A stretch of 64,000 nucleotides of DNA from Sphingomonas sp. URHD0057 (GCF_000620665.1 NZ_KK211162.1:703764-767763); one strand, 5' to 3'; shown: positions 8,801-19,995, counted from the first letter of the stretch. The notes: a model not told the origin generated them from the letters alone. Program-made: numbers and translations.

Positions 8801-10802
8801 AGTCACCGTCGACGGCGTCGAGATCGAGGTGCCGCAGGGCGCGACCGTGCTTCAGGCGTGCGAGCTTGCGGGCAAGGAGATTCCGCGCTTCTGCTATCAC
8901 GAGCGGCTGTCGATCGCCGGCAATTGCCGCATGTGCCTGGTCGAGGTCGCGCCGGGGCCGCCCAAGCCGCAGGCGAGCTGCGCGCTGCCCGCCGCCGACG
9001 GCCAAGCGATCCGCACCGACACCGCGATGGTCAAGAAGGCGCGCGAGGGCGTGATGGAGTTCCTGCTCATCAACCACCCGCTCGACTGCCCGATCTGCGA
9101 TCAGGGCGGCGAATGCGACCTCCAGGACCAGGCGATGGCCTACGGCCGCAGCTTCACCCGCTACGAGGAGAACAAGCGGGCGATCGACGACAAATATATG
9201 GGCCCGGTCATCAAGACCTCGATGACGCGGTGCATCCAGTGCACCCGCTGCATCCGCTTTTCTTCCGAAGTCGCGGGCGTCGACGAGATCGGCATGCTCT
9301 ACCGCGGCGAGGACAGCCAGATCACGAGCTACCTCGAACACGCGGTGAGCGGCGAACTGTCCGGCAACCTCGCGGACGTCTGCCCGGTCGGCGCGCTGCT
9401 GCAAAAACCGCAAATCTTCGAGAGCCGGCCGTGGGAACTGCGCCGGGTGCCTGGCATCGACGTCATGGACGCGGTCGGATCGAACATCCGCTTCGACGTC
9501 CGTCAGCGTCAGGTGATGCGGATCCTGCCGCGCATCAACGAGGACGTGAACGAGGAGTGGATCCACGACAAGACGCGCCACCACGTCGACGCACTCGTCC
9601 GCAACCGGCTCGACCGGCCGTGGATCCGCGAAAAGGGCAAGCTCAGGGAAGCAACCTGGAAGGAAGCGCTCGACCTGTTCGCCAAGCGATTGAAGAAGGC
9701 GGGCAGCAAGGTCGCGGCAATCGCTGGCGACCTGCTCGACGCCGAGACCATGTACGCGGCGAAGAAGCTGCTCGAAGGGCAGGGCTCGACCCTGATCGAA
9801 GGACGGCAGACGGGCCTCGACTACGACACGTCGAGCCTCAGCGCCGTCGCGTTCAATTCGACCATCGCCGGCATCGAGGACGCCGACGTCGTGCTGCTGG
9901 TCGGATCGAACATCCGGTGGGAAGCGCCGCTGATCGCGACCCGGGTGCGCAAAGTCGCGCGCAAGGGCGGCAAAGTCTTCGCGATCGGGCCGGAAGTCGA
10001 CCTCGGCATGAAGGTCCAGTGGCTGGGGAATGACCTCAAGCTGCTCGGCGACCTGCCCAAGACCGTCACGGACGGGTTTGTGCGGGCCGAGCGGCCGGCG
10101 GTGATCGTTGGCGGCGGAGCTCTTGCCGCGGGCGCGCAGGGGGCATCGCTTGCGCTCGTCGACACGCTCGGCCTGATCAAGGACGGCTGGAACGGTTACA
10201 ACATCCTTCATTTCTCCGCGTCGCGCATGGCGGGGCTGGTCCTCGGCTATGCGCAGAAGGGCGGGATCGCGGACCTCGAAGCGACGTCGCCCGAGCTGGT
10301 GCTGCTGCTTGGGGCGGACGAAATGCCCGCGACCCGGTTCGAAGGCGCGTTCAAGGTTTATATCGGTCATCACGGCGACGCCGGCGCGCGGCAGGCGCAT
10401 CTCGTGTTGCCGGGCGCGGCCTATGCCGAGAAGCACGGCACCTACGTCAACACCGAAGGCCGGGTGCAGCGTGGCGAGAAAGCAGCGTTTCCGCCGGGCG
10501 AGGCGCGCGAAGACTGGGCGATCCTGCGCGCGGTCAGCGAGCTGGCGGGGAAGAAACTGCCGTTCGACACTTTCGCTCAGCTGCGCGCCGCAATGATTAT
10601 CGAATATCCACAGCTCGGCCGCGACGGCTTGATCGACTTGCCGTGGGCGCCGCCGAAGCTGAGCGCGAAGGTGGAAGGGCCGGTGCGCTACCCGATCGGC
10701 GACTTCTTCCTGACCAATGCGATCTGCCGCAATAGCCCGACGATGCAGCGCTGCTCGGAAGAGCTGGTGCACGGCGTCGACGTGCGGGAGGCGGCGGAGT
10801 GA
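8793..10802 (+). CDS. nuoG: NADH-quinone oxidoreductase subunit G (75 kDa, Fe-S)
   Basis: NuoG (669 residues) carries the Fe-S chain of the NADH-dehydrogenase arm. Its N-terminal ferredoxin domain has the [2Fe-2S] N1b ligands ([15 protein letters not shown] plus a later Cys in QASCALP). Next come the His/Cys motif for cluster N5 ([15 protein letters not shown]) and the N4 ligands [10 protein letters not shown] with DVCPVGAL. From about residue 225 a molybdopterin-oxidoreductase-like domain follows, which in complex I lacks the cofactor. ATG 8793 gives [16 protein letters not shown], the expected N-terminus. The start lies 8 bases inside the preceding tiny gene, and the stop overlaps the nuoH GTG. 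Confidence 0.96.
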   Translation: MPKVTVDGVEIEVPQGATVLQACELAGKEIPRFCYHERLSIAGNCRMCLVEVAPGPPKPQASCALPAADGQAIRTDTAMVKKAREGVMEFLLINHPLDCPICDQGGECDLQDQAMAYGRSFTRYEENKRAIDDKYMGPVIKTSMTRCIQCTRCIRFSSEVAGVDEIGMLYRGEDSQITSYLEHAVSGELSGNLADVCPVGALLQKPQIFESRPWELRRVPGIDVMDAVGSNIRFDVRQRQVMRILPRINEDVNEEWIHDKTRHHVDALVRNRLDRPWIREKGKLREATWKEALDLFAKRLKKAGSKVAAIAGDLLDAETMYAAKKLLEGQGSTLIEGRQTGLDYDTSSLSAVAFNSTIAGIEDADVVLLVGSNIRWEAPLIATRVRKVARKGGKVFAIGPEVDLGMKVQWLGNDLKLLGDLPKTVTDGFVRAERPAVIVGGGALAAGAQGASLALVDTLGLIKDGWNGYNILHFSASRMAGLVLGYAQKGGIADLEATSPELVLLLGADEMPATRFEGAFKVYIGHHGDAGARQAHLVLPGAAYAEKHGTYVNTEGRVQRGEKAAFPPGEAREDWAILRAVSELAGKKLPFDTFAQLRAAMIIEYPQLGRDGLIDLPWAPPKLSAKVEGPVRYPIGDFFLTNAICRNSPTMQRCSEELVHGVDVREAAE

Positions 10803-11980
10803 GCCTGTTCGTACATCCGACAGCAACGATGGTCGGTTGGGGCATGCAGTACGGGTGGGCGTATTTCATTGCGACGTTCGTCCTCATCTTGCTGATCGCT
10901 TTGCCGCTGATGCTCGCGGTGGCGATGGTCATTTACGCCGAACGCAAGATCTGGGCCGCGATAGCGCTTCGCCGCGGGCCCAACGTGGTCGGGCCGTGGG
11001 GGCTGCTGCAGAGCTTCGCCGACGGGCTCAAGGTCTTCCTCAAGGAAACGATCATTCCGACCAGCGCCAACAAGGGCCTGTTCCTGATCGCGCCGATCGT
11101 CACTTTCACCGTGGCGCTGATCGTGTGGGCGGTCATCCCGTTCCAGCCGGGCCTAGTGCTCGCCGACGTCAACGTCGGACTGCTCTACATCCTCGCGGCA
11201 AGCTCGCTCGGCGTCTATGGCGTGATCGTCGCCGGCTGGGCGTCCAACTCCAAATATCCGTTCTTCTCGGCGTTGCGCGCCGCGGCGCAGATGGTGAGCT
11301 ATGAAGTGTCGATCGGCTTCGTGGTGATTACGGTCGTGCTCTATTCGGGCAGCTTCAACCTGAGCCAGATCGTGCTCGCCCAGACCGGTCATGGCCTCGG
11401 CATCGTCAACGCCTACGCCTTCAATCTGCTGCTGTTCCCGATGTGGGTGGTGTTCTTCATCAGCTCGATGGCCGAGACCTTTCGCACCCCGTTCGACCTG
11501 GTCGAGGCGGAGAGCGAGCTCGTCGCCGGCCACCAGACCGAATATTCGTCGATGAGCTTCGCGCTGTTCTGGCTCGGCGAATATGCCAACCTCATCCTGA
11601 TGTGCGCGCTCAACGCGACCCTGTTCTGGGGCGGGTGGCTGCCGCCGCTCAACATCGACCTCATCCCGTGGTTCGATATCCCGGGCTGGATCTGGCTGAT
11701 CGGCAAGATGTGCCTGTTCTTCTTCATGTTCGGCTGGGTGAAGGCGACCGTGCCGCGCTACCGCTACGACCAGCTGATGCGCCTCGGCTGGAAGATTTTC
11801 CTGCCGCTGTCGCTGCTGTTTGTGGTCCTAACGTCGGGGTGGTTGATGCTGACGCGCTTTTCCGCACCCCAAGAAGCGGAGATGTTTGCTCCCTGCGACC
11901 CCAGAGTGATTGCGCCTGACGAAGCGCGCGCGATAGAGCAGGCAAATGCCAATCTGCCTGCAAGCGAGGCTATTTGTTGA
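10799..11980 (+). CDS. nuoH: NADH-quinone oxidoreductase subunit H, with C-terminal extension
   Basis: NuoH (393 residues) is the membrane subunit joining the quinone cavity to the proton-pumping arm. It has about eight helices and the conserved cytoplasmic loops [34 protein letters not shown] and [21 protein letters not shown] (quinone-site acidic loops). GTG 10799 overlaps the nuoG stop. After the usual last helix ([11 protein letters not shown]) it carries about 38 extra hydrophilic residues, starting [14 protein letters not shown] and ending SEAIC, not seen in typical NuoH. The frame remains coupled to nuoI, so the extension is probably translated. Confidence 0.95.
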   Translation: MSLFVHPTATMVGWGMQYGWAYFIATFVLILLIALPLMLAVAMVIYAERKIWAAIALRRGPNVVGPWGLLQSFADGLKVFLKETIIPTSANKGLFLIAPIVTFTVALIVWAVIPFQPGLVLADVNVGLLYILAASSLGVYGVIVAGWASNSKYPFFSALRAAAQMVSYEVSIGFVVITVVLYSGSFNLSQIVLAQTGHGLGIVNAYAFNLLLFPMWVVFFISSMAETFRTPFDLVEAESELVAGHQTEYSSMSFALFWLGEYANLILMCALNATLFWGGWLPPLNIDLIPWFDIPGWIWLIGKMCLFFFMFGWVKATVPRYRYDQLMRLGWKIFLPLSLLFVVLTSGWLMLTRFSAPQEAEMFAPCDPRVIAPDEARAIEQANANLPASEAIC

Positions 11981-12462
11981 TGATTTCCCGCACCATCAAA
12001 GCCTTTACCCTGTGGGAATTCGTCAAGGCGCACGCCCTGACTTTGAAGTATTTCTTCAAGCCCAAGGCGACGATTAATTATCCCTACGAGAAGGCGCCGC
12101 AGAGCCCGCGCTTCCGCGGCGAGCATGCGCTGCGCCGTTATCCGAATGGCGAAGAGCGCTGCATCGCGTGCAAGCTGTGCGAGGCGATCTGCCCGGCGCT
12201 GGCGATCACCATCGAGGCCGAGCCGCGCGAGGACGGCAGCCGCCGCACCACGCGCTACGACATCGACATGGTCAAGTGCATCTATTGCGGGCTGTGCGCC
12301 GAGGCCTGTCCGGTGGATGCGATCGTCGAGGGACCGAACCTCGAATTCGCGACCGAAACGCGCGAGGAATTGCTCTACGACAAGGGCAAGTTGCTTGCCA
12401 ACGGCGACAAGTGGGAACAGGCGATCGCCGCCAACCTTGCCGCCGATGCCCCCTACCGATAA
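11980..12462 (+). CDS. nuoI: NADH-quinone oxidoreductase subunit I (two [4Fe-4S])
   Basis: NuoI (160 residues, TYKY subunit) carries clusters N6a and N6b, linking NuoG to NuoB. Two classical ferredoxin motifs are visible: [12 protein letters not shown] and [15 protein letters not shown] 11980 shares its A with the nuoH TGA and gives [18 protein letters not shown]; the in-frame TTG codons at 11974 and 11977 are less likely. The segment [26 protein letters not shown] is typical of alphaproteobacteria. A 24-base gap to nuoJ follows, the only gap between genes in the operon. Confidence 0.96.
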   Translation: MISRTIKAFTLWEFVKAHALTLKYFFKPKATINYPYEKAPQSPRFRGEHALRRYPNGEERCIACKLCEAICPALAITIEAEPREDGSRRTTRYDIDMVKCIYCGLCAEACPVDAIVEGPNLEFATETREELLYDKGKLLANGDKWEQAIAANLAADAPYR

Positions 12463-12486
12463 CGCGCCGCCGACAGGGTCCCATTC

Positions 12487-13092
12487 TTGATTGCAGCCAT
12501 CGCCTTTTACCTGTTCGCGACGCTCACGATCGTTCCGGCGATCGCGGTGATCTTCTCGCGCAACCCGGTGCACAGCGTGCTGTGGCTGATCCTCGCCTTC
12601 TTCAATGCGGCGGGCCTGATGCTGATCCTCGGCGCCGAGTTCATCGCGATGCTGGTGGTGATCGTCTACGTCGGCGCGGTCGCGGTGCTGTTCCTGTTCG
12701 TCGTCATGATGCTCGACATCGACTTCGCCCAGCTCCGCTCGGGCTTTACCAAGAACCTGCCGTTCGGGATCATCGTCGCGTTGGTGCTGGCCGGTGAGAT
12801 CGGCGCCGCTTTGTGGTCTCGGCAGGCGGGGCCGGCGATGAGCGGCCGAGTCATTCCCGCGGCCGGCCAGCCCAACATCGTCGCTCTCGGACAGATGCTC
12901 TACAGCCGCTACCTGTTCCCGTTCGAGATCGCGGGATTGATCCTGCTGGTGGCGATGATCGGAGCGATCGTCCTCACCCATCGCAGCCGCCGCGACACCC
13001 GGCCACAGAAAGTCTGGCGCCAGGTCGCCCGGCGTCCCCAGGACGCGGTGCGCAACGCCAACCCTGGCGTCGGCGAAGGGATGAAGCTGTGA
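12487..13092 (+). CDS. nuoJ: NADH-quinone oxidoreductase subunit J
   Basis: NuoJ (201 residues) is a five-helix membrane subunit; the segment [20 protein letters not shown], containing the pi-bulge helix that moves during turnover, is clear. The start is probably TTG 12487 ([14 protein letters not shown]), since no ATG or GTG lies close upstream that would keep the first helix. The soluble C-terminal part after about residue 165 is rich in Arg/Gln. TGA overlaps the GTG of nuoK. Confidence 0.94.
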   Translation: MIAAIAFYLFATLTIVPAIAVIFSRNPVHSVLWLILAFFNAAGLMLILGAEFIAMLVVIVYVGAVAVLFLFVVMMLDIDFAQLRSGFTKNLPFGIIVALVLAGEIGAALWSRQAGPAMSGRVIPAAGQPNIVALGQMLYSRYLFPFEIAGLILLVAMIGAIVLTHRSRRDTRPQKVWRQVARRPQDAVRNANPGVGEGMKL

Positions 13093-13394
13093 TCGGCCTG
13101 ACGCACTACCTGACCGTCGCCGCCATCCTGTTCACGATCGGGGTGCTCGGCATCTTCCTCAACCGCCGCAACGTCATCCTGATGCTGATGGCGATCGAGC
13201 TGATCCTGCTTGCGGTGAACATCAACCTCGTCGCCTTCTCGGCCTATCTTGGCGACTTGACCGGCCAGGTGCTGGCGATGTTCGTGCTGACCGTCGCCGC
13301 CGCCGAAGCCGCAATCGGACTCGCCATCCTCGTCATCTTCTTCCGCCGCCGCGGCTCGATCGCGGTCGACGATGCCAACCGGATGAGGGGCTGA
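13089..13394 (+). CDS. nuoK: NADH-quinone oxidoreductase subunit K
   Basis: NuoK (101 residues) is a three-helix proton-pathway subunit related to MrpC. The membrane glutamates of the family are present in [14 protein letters not shown] and [15 protein letters not shown] 13089 overlaps the nuoJ stop (GTGA) and gives the exact family length; the open frame extends upstream only as a shadow of nuoJ. The final base of its stop is the first base of the nuoL ATG. Confidence 0.96.
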   Translation: MIGLTHYLTVAAILFTIGVLGIFLNRRNVILMLMAIELILLAVNINLVAFSAYLGDLTGQVLAMFVLTVAAAEAAIGLAILVIFFRRRGSIAVDDANRMRG

Positions 13395-15433
13395 TGGCGG
13401 TCATCCTGATCGTCTTCCTGCCGCTCGTCGCCGCCATCATCGCCGGGCTTGGCGGCCGCTCGATCGGCAGGGTGCCGGCCAAGGTCGTGACGACTGCGGC
13501 GCTGTTCATCGGCGCACTGCTCAGCTGGCCGATCTTCTTCCAATATATCGCGGGCGACGCCCAGCCGGTCGTGGTGCCGGTGGTGAAGTGGATCGAATCG
13601 GGAGGCCTGACGGTCGACTGGGCGCTTCGGGTCGATGCGCTGACGGCTGTCATGCTGGTGGTGGTGACGACGGTCTCCAGCCTCGTCCACCTCTACAGCT
13701 GGGGCTATATGGAGGAAGACCCGAGCCAGCCGCGGTTCTTCGCTTATCTGTCGCTGTTCAGCTTCGCGATGCTGATGCTGGTGACGGCGGACAATCTCGT
13801 GCAGATGTTCTTCGGTTGGGAAGGCGTCGGGCTCGCCTCCTACCTGCTGATCGGCTTCTGGTACCACAAGCCGTCGGCCAATGCGGCGGCGCTCAAGGCG
13901 TTCGTCGTCAACCGAATTGGCGATTTCGGCTTCAGCCTCGGCATTTTCGGCACCTTCCTCGTGTTCGGAACAGTATCGATTCCGGCGATCCTCCACGCTG
14001 CGCCGGGGATGATCGGCTCGACCATCGGCTTTGCCGGGATGCGGGTCGACACGATGACCTTGCTCTGCGTGTTGCTGTTCATCGGCGCGATGGGCAAATC
14101 GGCCCAGATCGGGCTGCACACCTGGCTCCCCGACGCGATGGAGGGCCCGACCCCGGTCAGTGCTCTGATCCACGCGGCAACGATGGTCACCGCGGGCGTG
14201 TTCATGGTCTGCCGCCTGTCGCCGATGTTCGAGACCTCGCCGACCGCGATGCACGTCGTCACCTATGTCGGCGCCGCGACCTGCATTTTCGCGGCGACGG
14301 TCGGATGTGCGCAGAACGACATCAAGCGGGTGATCGCTTACTCGACCTGCTCGCAATTGGGTTACATGTTCTTCGCCGCGGGGGTCGGCGCGTACGGCGC
14401 AGCGATGTTCCATTTGTTCACGCACGCCTTTTTCAAGGCGTTGCTGTTCCTCGGCGCCGGCAGCGTGATCCACGCCATGCACCACGAGCAGGACATGCGT
14501 TATTATGGAGCGCTCCGGAAGGAGATCCCAATCACCTTCTGGGTGATGGTCGCGGGCACGCTGGCGATCACCGGGGTCGGCCTTGGCCCAGTCGGTTTCG
14601 CTGGCTTCTGGTCGAAGGATGCGATCCTCGAGAGCGCGTGGGCGAGCGGCTCGGTGCCCGGCGTGATCGCTTTCTGGCTGGGCGCGCTCGCGGCGCTGCT
14701 GACCAGCTTCTATTCGTGGCGGCTGATCTTCCTGACCTTCTTCGGCGAGCCGCGCTGGGCCGCGTCCGAGCATATCCAGCACGCCCTCCACGGCCATCAT
14801 GATGCGCCGGACGAGGAGCATGGCGACAGCGGGCATGACGCGCGTCCGGTGCCAATGGGCAGCGGCGGCTATCATCCGCACGAGAGCCCGCTGACCATGC
14901 TGGTGCCGATCGGACTGCTGGCAGTCGGCGCGGTATTCGCGGGGCAGGGCTTCCACAGCATCTTCGTCGATGCCGAACGGGCGCCCGAGTTCTGGCGCCA
15001 GAGCATCGCGTTCAGCGAGCACCTCGCCCACGCCGCGCACCAATCGGGTTTGTTGATCAAGCTGACGCCCACGATCGTGATGCTGATCGGGCTCTACATC
15101 GCGTGGCGGAACTACATGCAGAAGCCGCAGGCGCCCGCGAACTTCGTCGCGCAATTCCCTTCGCTGTACCGGTTCGTGTCCAACAAATGGTATTTCGACG
15201 AGCTTTACGACGTCATCTTCGTGCGTCCCGCGCTGTGGCTCGGCCGCCTGCTGTGGAAGGGCGGTGACGAGGGCACGATCGACCGCTTCGGCCCGCACGG
15301 CGCGGCTTATGCGGTGAGCATCGGCAACCGGATCACGACGCGCTTCCAGTCCGGCTACCTCTATTCCTACGCGCTGGTGATGCTGCTGGGGCTGATCGGG
15401 GCCGCGAGCTGGGCGATCTGGTGGGCGCAATGA
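13394..15433 (+). CDS. nuoL: NADH-quinone oxidoreductase subunit L (antiporter-like)
   Basis: NuoL (679 residues) is the distal antiporter-like proton pump of complex I, with the long lateral helix. Conserved blocks include the pump glutamate in [19 protein letters not shown], the lysine-bearing [36 protein letters not shown], and [19 protein letters not shown] His/Asp-rich loop (about residues 455-492, [20 protein letters not shown]) breaks the helices before the lateral helix, a variable region in this family. ATG 13394 overlaps the nuoK stop, and the stop overlaps nuoM. Confidence 0.96.
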   Translation: MAVILIVFLPLVAAIIAGLGGRSIGRVPAKVVTTAALFIGALLSWPIFFQYIAGDAQPVVVPVVKWIESGGLTVDWALRVDALTAVMLVVVTTVSSLVHLYSWGYMEEDPSQPRFFAYLSLFSFAMLMLVTADNLVQMFFGWEGVGLASYLLIGFWYHKPSANAAALKAFVVNRIGDFGFSLGIFGTFLVFGTVSIPAILHAAPGMIGSTIGFAGMRVDTMTLLCVLLFIGAMGKSAQIGLHTWLPDAMEGPTPVSALIHAATMVTAGVFMVCRLSPMFETSPTAMHVVTYVGAATCIFAATVGCAQNDIKRVIAYSTCSQLGYMFFAAGVGAYGAAMFHLFTHAFFKALLFLGAGSVIHAMHHEQDMRYYGALRKEIPITFWVMVAGTLAITGVGLGPVGFAGFWSKDAILESAWASGSVPGVIAFWLGALAALLTSFYSWRLIFLTFFGEPRWAASEHIQHALHGHHDAPDEEHGDSGHDARPVPMGSGGYHPHESPLTMLVPIGLLAVGAVFAGQGFHSIFVDAERAPEFWRQSIAFSEHLAHAAHQSGLLIKLTPTIVMLIGLYIAWRNYMQKPQAPANFVAQFPSLYRFVSNKWYFDELYDVIFVRPALWLGRLLWKGGDEGTIDRFGPHGAAYAVSIGNRITTRFQSGYLYSYALVMLLGLIGAASWAIWWAQ

Positions 15434-16953
15434 CCGGGACGCCGTGGCTCAGCCTGCTGATCGCGATCCCGATCATCGCCGCGGTGCTGTGTCTGTTCGT
15501 TCGAGCGGAGGGCGCGCGCTGGGTAGCGCTGGTCGCCACGCTGATCGACTTCGCCATCAGCGTCTATCTGTGGATGCAGTACGACCCCGACGGCGCGCAG
15601 TGGCAGTTCGTCGAGAAGCTGCCGTTGGGCGGCGGCGTCAGCTGGGCGCTCGGCATCGACGGTATCGCCCTGCTGCTGATCGTCCTCACCGCTTTCCTGA
15701 TGCCGATCTGCATCGGCGCGAGCTGGCGCGCGATCGAGAAGCGCGTGCCCGAATATATGGCGGCCTTCCTGCTGATGGAGGCGCTGATCATGGGCTCGTT
15801 CGCGGCCCAGGACCTGTTCCTCTTCTACATTTTCTTCGAAGGCGGCCTGATCCCGATGTACCTGATCATCGGCGTGTGGGGCGGCGCCGAGCGCATCAAG
15901 GCGAGCTACAAGTTCTTCCTCTACACCTTGTTCGGCTCAGTGCTGATGCTGATCGCCATGATCTACATGGTCGGCACGGCCGGCACGACCTCGATTCCGG
16001 TCCTGATGGCTTACGACTTCCCGGTCGACGCGCAGAGATGGCTGTTCCTCGCCTTCCTGGCAAGTTTCGCGGTCAAGCTGCCGATGTGGCCGGTCCACAC
16101 CTGGTTGCCGGACGCGCACGTCCAGGCGCCGACTGCAGGCTCGGTGATCCTCGCCGGCGTGCTGCTGAAGCTCGGCGGGTACGGTTTCATCCGTTTCTCG
16201 CTGCCGATGTTCCCCGACGGATCGGCGCAATTCATACCGTTGATGTTCGTCCTGAGCGGAGTTGCGGCGATCTACACCAGCTTCGTGGCCCTGGTGCAGA
16301 CCGACATGAAGAAGCTGATCGCTTACTCATCGGTCGCGCACATGGCGTTCGTCACCTTCGGATTGTTTGCGATGAACGAGCAGGGCATCGAAGGCGCTTT
16401 TTTGGTCATGCTCGCGCACGGGCTCGTGTCAGGGGCGCTCTTCCTGTGCGTCGGCGTCGTCTACGACCGGCTGCATACCCGCGAAATTTCGCGCTACGGC
16501 GGGCTTAGCGACAACATGCCGGGTTACGCCCTGTTGTTCATGATCTTCACCATGGCAAGCATCGGCCTCCCCGGCACGAGCAACTTCCCCGCCGAATTCC
16601 TGAGCATGGTCGGGACTTATCGCGCTTCGACTTGGGGAGCGATCGCCGCCTGCTTCAGCACGATCCTCGCCGCGGCCTACATGCTCTACCTTTACTGGCG
16701 GATCTGCTTCGGCACCCAGCGCAATGCCGACGCAGCAGCAATGACCGACTTGTCGGCGCGCGAATGGTGGCTGCTACTGCCGATCATTGCCGGCGTATTC
16801 TGGATGGGCATCTATCCCGAGAGCTTCCTGCACCCAATCCGCAACGATGTTGGGCGGCTCATGACCCGGCTCGAGCGTGTCGCCCCCGCGGGTGATTCGA
16901 AGATCAAGCTTGGCCCGGGGTGGATGAGCATGGATCACGGAGCGATGCATTGA
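15430..16953 (+). CDS. nuoM: NADH-quinone oxidoreductase subunit M (antiporter-like)
   Basis: NuoM (507 residues) is the second antiporter-like pump, with about 14 helices. The pump glutamate lies in [20 protein letters not shown] and the lysine block reads [42 protein letters not shown] 15430 forms an ATGA overlap with nuoL and gives [14 protein letters not shown]; an in-frame GTG 9 bases upstream would add only three residues. The short hydrophilic end [11 protein letters not shown] is unremarkable. The stop overlaps the TTG of nuoN. Confidence 0.96.
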   Translation: MTGTPWLSLLIAIPIIAAVLCLFVRAEGARWVALVATLIDFAISVYLWMQYDPDGAQWQFVEKLPLGGGVSWALGIDGIALLLIVLTAFLMPICIGASWRAIEKRVPEYMAAFLLMEALIMGSFAAQDLFLFYIFFEGGLIPMYLIIGVWGGAERIKASYKFFLYTLFGSVLMLIAMIYMVGTAGTTSIPVLMAYDFPVDAQRWLFLAFLASFAVKLPMWPVHTWLPDAHVQAPTAGSVILAGVLLKLGGYGFIRFSLPMFPDGSAQFIPLMFVLSGVAAIYTSFVALVQTDMKKLIAYSSVAHMAFVTFGLFAMNEQGIEGAFLVMLAHGLVSGALFLCVGVVYDRLHTREISRYGGLSDNMPGYALLFMIFTMASIGLPGTSNFPAEFLSMVGTYRASTWGAIAACFSTILAAAYMLYLYWRICFGTQRNADAAAMTDLSAREWWLLLPIIAGVFWMGIYPESFLHPIRNDVGRLMTRLERVAPAGDSKIKLGPGWMSMDHGAMH

Positions 16954-18386
16954 TTTCCCGCTTCGCTCCGCTTCTGCCCGAGCTGATCCTCAGCATCGGC
17001 GCGACCGTGTTGATGATGGTTGCGGCGTTCGGCGGGCGCCGGCTGTCCGGGGTCGTCAGCTGGCTGTCCGTCGCGCTGCTCGTCGGGGCCACTTTCGCAC
17101 TGATCGGCGCCCCGTCGCACAGCGGGCCGGAGTTCGAGGGGCTGCTCTCAGCGGACCTGTTCGCCAGCTTCGGCAAGGCGCTGATCTTCCCCTCGGCCGC
17201 GGTCGCGATCATCGCCGCTCATGGGTGGTTCGAGCGCGGCACCGAGCATGCGAGCGAATATGCGGTGCTGATCCTGTTCAGCGCCGTGGGCATGGCGGTG
17301 ATGATGTCGGCGACCAGCCTCATCACGCTCTACGTCGGGCTCGAGCTGACCAGCCTCGCGAGCTATGTTCTCGCCTCCTATCGCCGGACCGACGAGCGGT
17401 CGGCCGAGGCGGGCCTCAAATATTTCGTGCTTGGGGCGCTTGCCAGCGGCATCCTGCTCTACGGCATCTCGCTTCTGTACGGGTTTACCGGAACCACGAA
17501 CTTTACCGGCGTCTCGGCGGCGTTCGGGCGCGGCGCTCCGTCGCTCGGTCTGTTGTTCGGGCTGGTCTTCCTGCTCGCCGGCCTCGCCTTCAAGATCAGC
17601 GCGGTGCCGTTCCACATGTGGACGCCGGACGTGTACGAGGGCGCCCCGACCCCGGTCACCGCCTTCTTCGCCTCGGCCCCCAAGGTGGCCGCGGTGCTGA
17701 TGTCGACCAGGGTCTGTCTCGACGCGCTCGCGCCCGCCACCGACGCATGGCGCCAGATCGTCATCTTCGCCGCGCTCGCCTCGATCTTCCTCGGCGCGAT
17801 CGCCGCGTTCGGCCAGACCAACATCAAGCGGCTGCTCGCTTATTCGTCGATCAACAATGTCGGCTTCGCGTTGATCGGCCTTGCCGCCGGTGGCCCTCGC
17901 GGCGGTGCAGCGGTGCTGTTCTACATGACCGTCTATATCGTCATGACGCTGGGCGCCTTCCTGTGCGTGCTGTGGATGCGCGATGCCGAGGGGCGGCCGG
18001 TCGAAAGCATCGAGAGCCTGTCGGGACTGGCGCAGACACGGCCGGCGTTCGCGTTCGCGCTGTTTATTTTTATGCTCAGCTTGGCCGGCATCCCGCCGAT
18101 GTTCGGCTTCTGGCCCAAGCTGGTCGTGTTCCAGGCCGCAATCGCCAGCGGTTATATCGCGCTCGCCGTGGCCGGCATCCTAGGGACTGTTATCGGACTT
18201 TATTACTACCTGAAGATCGTCAAGGTGATGTACCTCGACGAGCCGGCGGCGCCTTACGCGCGGGTTCGCGAGCCGGTGCAGGGGCTTCTGATCCTCGTCG
18301 CCGCACTGATCGTCTCGCCGCTCGGCTATCTGTTGATCGGCCCACTCGGACGGCTTGCCGACCGGGCAGCGGGATCGATCTTCTGA
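16950..18386 (+). CDS. nuoN: NADH-quinone oxidoreductase subunit N (antiporter-like)
   Basis: NuoN (478 residues) is the third antiporter-like subunit, closest to the peripheral arm. Family blocks YVGLELTSLASYVLASYRR, FKISAVPFHMWTPDVYEGAPTPVTAFFASAPKVAA and KRLLAYSSINNVGFALIG are present. The likely start is TTG 16950 in a TTGA overlap with nuoM ([15 protein letters not shown]), which fits family length; a GTG at 16920 would add ten hydrophilic residues that overlap nuoM coding sequence. It is the last nuo gene, and its TGA overlaps the presumed CTG start of birA. Confidence 0.95.
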   Translation: MISRFAPLLPELILSIGATVLMMVAAFGGRRLSGVVSWLSVALLVGATFALIGAPSHSGPEFEGLLSADLFASFGKALIFPSAAVAIIAAHGWFERGTEHASEYAVLILFSAVGMAVMMSATSLITLYVGLELTSLASYVLASYRRTDERSAEAGLKYFVLGALASGILLYGISLLYGFTGTTNFTGVSAAFGRGAPSLGLLFGLVFLLAGLAFKISAVPFHMWTPDVYEGAPTPVTAFFASAPKVAAVLMSTRVCLDALAPATDAWRQIVIFAALASIFLGAIAAFGQTNIKRLLAYSSINNVGFALIGLAAGGPRGGAAVLFYMTVYIVMTLGAFLCVLWMRDAEGRPVESIESLSGLAQTRPAFAFALFIFMLSLAGIPPMFGFWPKLVVFQAAIASGYIALAVAGILGTVIGLYYYLKIVKVMYLDEPAAPYARVREPVQGLLILVAALIVSPLGYLLIGPLGRLADRAAGSIF

Positions 18387-19075
18387 GCCGCATCCGGATC
18401 GTCGAGTCGACCGGCTCGACCAATGCCGACATTCTCGCAGATCAAGAGCGGGTCGAAGGCGACTGGCTCGTCGCCCTGGAGCAGCATTCGGGCAGGGGCC
18501 GCCAGGGCCGCGAGTGGGTCTCGGCCAAAGGCAATTTCTATGGCAGCACCCTCGTCACGATGAAAGCAGCCGATCCGCCGGCGCCGAGCCTTTCGCTCGC
18601 CGCCGGACTGGCTCTGATCGAAGCGGTTGAACTCGCCGTTCCCGCCCGAGGCTTGGTGCTCAAATGGCCCAACGATCTGATGCTGCAAGGCAGGAAGCTC
18701 GCCGGCATCCTGCTCGAGCGTAGCGGCGACAGGGTCGCGGTCGGCTTCGGGGTGAATCTCGCCTCCGCGCCCCCCCTCGCCGATCGCCAGGCGGCGGCGC
18801 TCGGCGGCAAGGTCGCGCCGCAGGTCTTCGCGCCGCTGCTGGCGGGCAGCCTCGCGCGGCTGCTGCAGCTGTGGAGGTCGACCGAAATCCCGGCGCTGGG
18901 GCGGGCCTGGCAGGAGCGGGCACACCCCCTTGGAACGCGGCTGTCGGTCCATGTGAACAAGGAAGAGACGGTCACCGGCCTGTTCGCGGGGCTCGAGCCC
19001 GACGGCGCGCTGCGGCTGCAGCGGGAGGACGGCGCGATCGACATCATCCGCGCGGGCGACGTCGACCTAGCTTAG
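18383..19075 (+). CDS. birA: Biotin--[acetyl-CoA-carboxylase] ligase, no HTH domain
   Basis: This enzyme activates biotin with ATP and attaches it to the acceptor lysine of biotin carboxyl carrier protein. The catalytic domain begins almost at once: ESTGSTNADI, then the adenylate loop GRGRQGREW (about residues 38-46), KWPNDLMLQGRKLAGIL (about 93-109) and a short SH3-like C-terminal domain. There is no N-terminal DNA-binding domain, so it is a ligase only. The start is unusual: no ATG, GTG or TTG lies in frame near the N-terminus, and CTG 18383 (CTGA overlap with nuoN) gives the best length, about 230 residues. A convergent gene overlaps its last 9 bases. Confidence 0.9.
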   Translation: MSRIRIVESTGSTNADILADQERVEGDWLVALEQHSGRGRQGREWVSAKGNFYGSTLVTMKAADPPAPSLSLAAGLALIEAVELAVPARGLVLKWPNDLMLQGRKLAGILLERSGDRVAVGFGVNLASAPPLADRQAAALGGKVAPQVFAPLLAGSLARLLQLWRSTEIPALGRAWQERAHPLGTRLSVHVNKEETVTGLFAGLEPDGALRLQREDGAIDIIRAGDVDLA

Positions 19076-19789
19076 CGCGGCGTAAAGGGCCTGGCCCGCG
19101 CGCTGCCACAGCGGGCTGTTGAATGTCGCGATCTCAAGCGCTTGCTCGATCACCAGAGCAGGCGCGACGAATTTCCACACCGGATGAATCTTGCCGTAGC
19201 GCGCCTTGTCGCGGATCGAGGCCACAAGGATCGGCGAGTAAGCGAGGACGAGCGCCAGCCAGATTTCGGGCCGCGGCACCATGGGTAGCAGGTGGCGGAG
19301 GCGGAAGAAGGCCGGCCACAGCACGTGAATGGTGGCAAGCAGCATCAGCCGCTTGTGCCAATCGGGACGGCGGCGGAGCGCCAATGCCGCGATCACCAGC
19401 AACAGGAACAGCGTCAATCCGCTGGTCGTTGCAGCCAGGCTCGAGGTAGCCGCGGTGCCGAGATCGGGAAGGTCGCGCTCGGTTGCCCAGCGCTGGGTCG
19501 CGATTCCGCTGGCCCAAATCAATGCGGCGAGAGGAAGCGCGACCCGGCCGAGGCGGCGATGCGTGGGCGTGCGGGTCGCCCGAACCAGTCGCGATTGGGC
19601 AATCACGAACAGAATCCAGCACAGGCTGGCGGCGCCGTGGAGATGGACGAACCTCGGCGCGGCGAAAGTGCGCCTGGCCATCGGCAGGAAATAGGTCGTG
19701 CTGAAGCCCAGCGCGACGACCGTCAGCCCGACCAGCGCATATCCTCCGTAGAAGCGAGTGGCGCGGTCGCGCGCCCATGCAGTGGCCAT
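19067..19789 (-). CDS. Polytopic membrane protein, unknown function
   Basis: This 240-residue product has about six or seven hydrophobic helices, starting with GGYALVGLTVVALGFSTTYFL and including HGAASLCWILFVIAQSRLV and LTLFLLLVIAALALRRRPDWHKRLMLLATIHVLWPAF. The histidines in FVHLHG and PDWHKRLM resemble haem- or metal-binding positions of some membrane proteins, but I cannot name the family. The start at 19789 is preferred because GGGGGAC lies 5 bases upstream on this strand; a GTG at 19843 would add 18 residues. The 3' end overlaps birA by 9 bases in convergent orientation. The 206-base region upstream is shared with the divergent hydrolase gene and shows no other gene. Confidence 0.7.
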   Translation of the reverse strand: MATAWARDRATRFYGGYALVGLTVVALGFSTTYFLPMARRTFAAPRFVHLHGAASLCWILFVIAQSRLVRATRTPTHRRLGRVALPLAALIWASGIATQRWATERDLPDLGTAATSSLAATTSGLTLFLLLVIAALALRRRPDWHKRLMLLATIHVLWPAFFRLRHLLPMVPRPEIWLALVLAYSPILVASIRDKARYGKIHPVWKFVAPALVIEQALEIATFNSPLWQRAGQALYAALS

Positions 19790-19995
19790 GCTGTCCCCCG
19801 GGAGCAAAGGTAACAGTCTCGTGGCGCCCTGCAAGACAGTCACGGAAGGGTCTGCGCCATCGCCGAGTCGTGCTCTCGCTTCCCGCAGCCAGCGGGAGTA
19901 GGCGCCACTTCGTTTCGCGACCGAGTCGAAGAACTCTTCTCGAGACTCAGCGCCGGTCCTGCCCGGCCGGCACCTGTTTCCGCAGGAGCGAACTT

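Noticed and set aside
8751-10826. 691-codon open frame on the minus strand across nuoG
   Set aside because: It is the antisense shadow of a firmly identified Fe-S subunit; GC-rich third positions keep antisense frames open. Its product is rich in Arg, Asp and His with no domain pattern.
13244-15430. 728-codon minus-strand open frame across nuoL
   Set aside because: Composition is low-complexity Arg/His/Asp/Gln and it covers nuoL precisely, so it is a codon-bias artefact.
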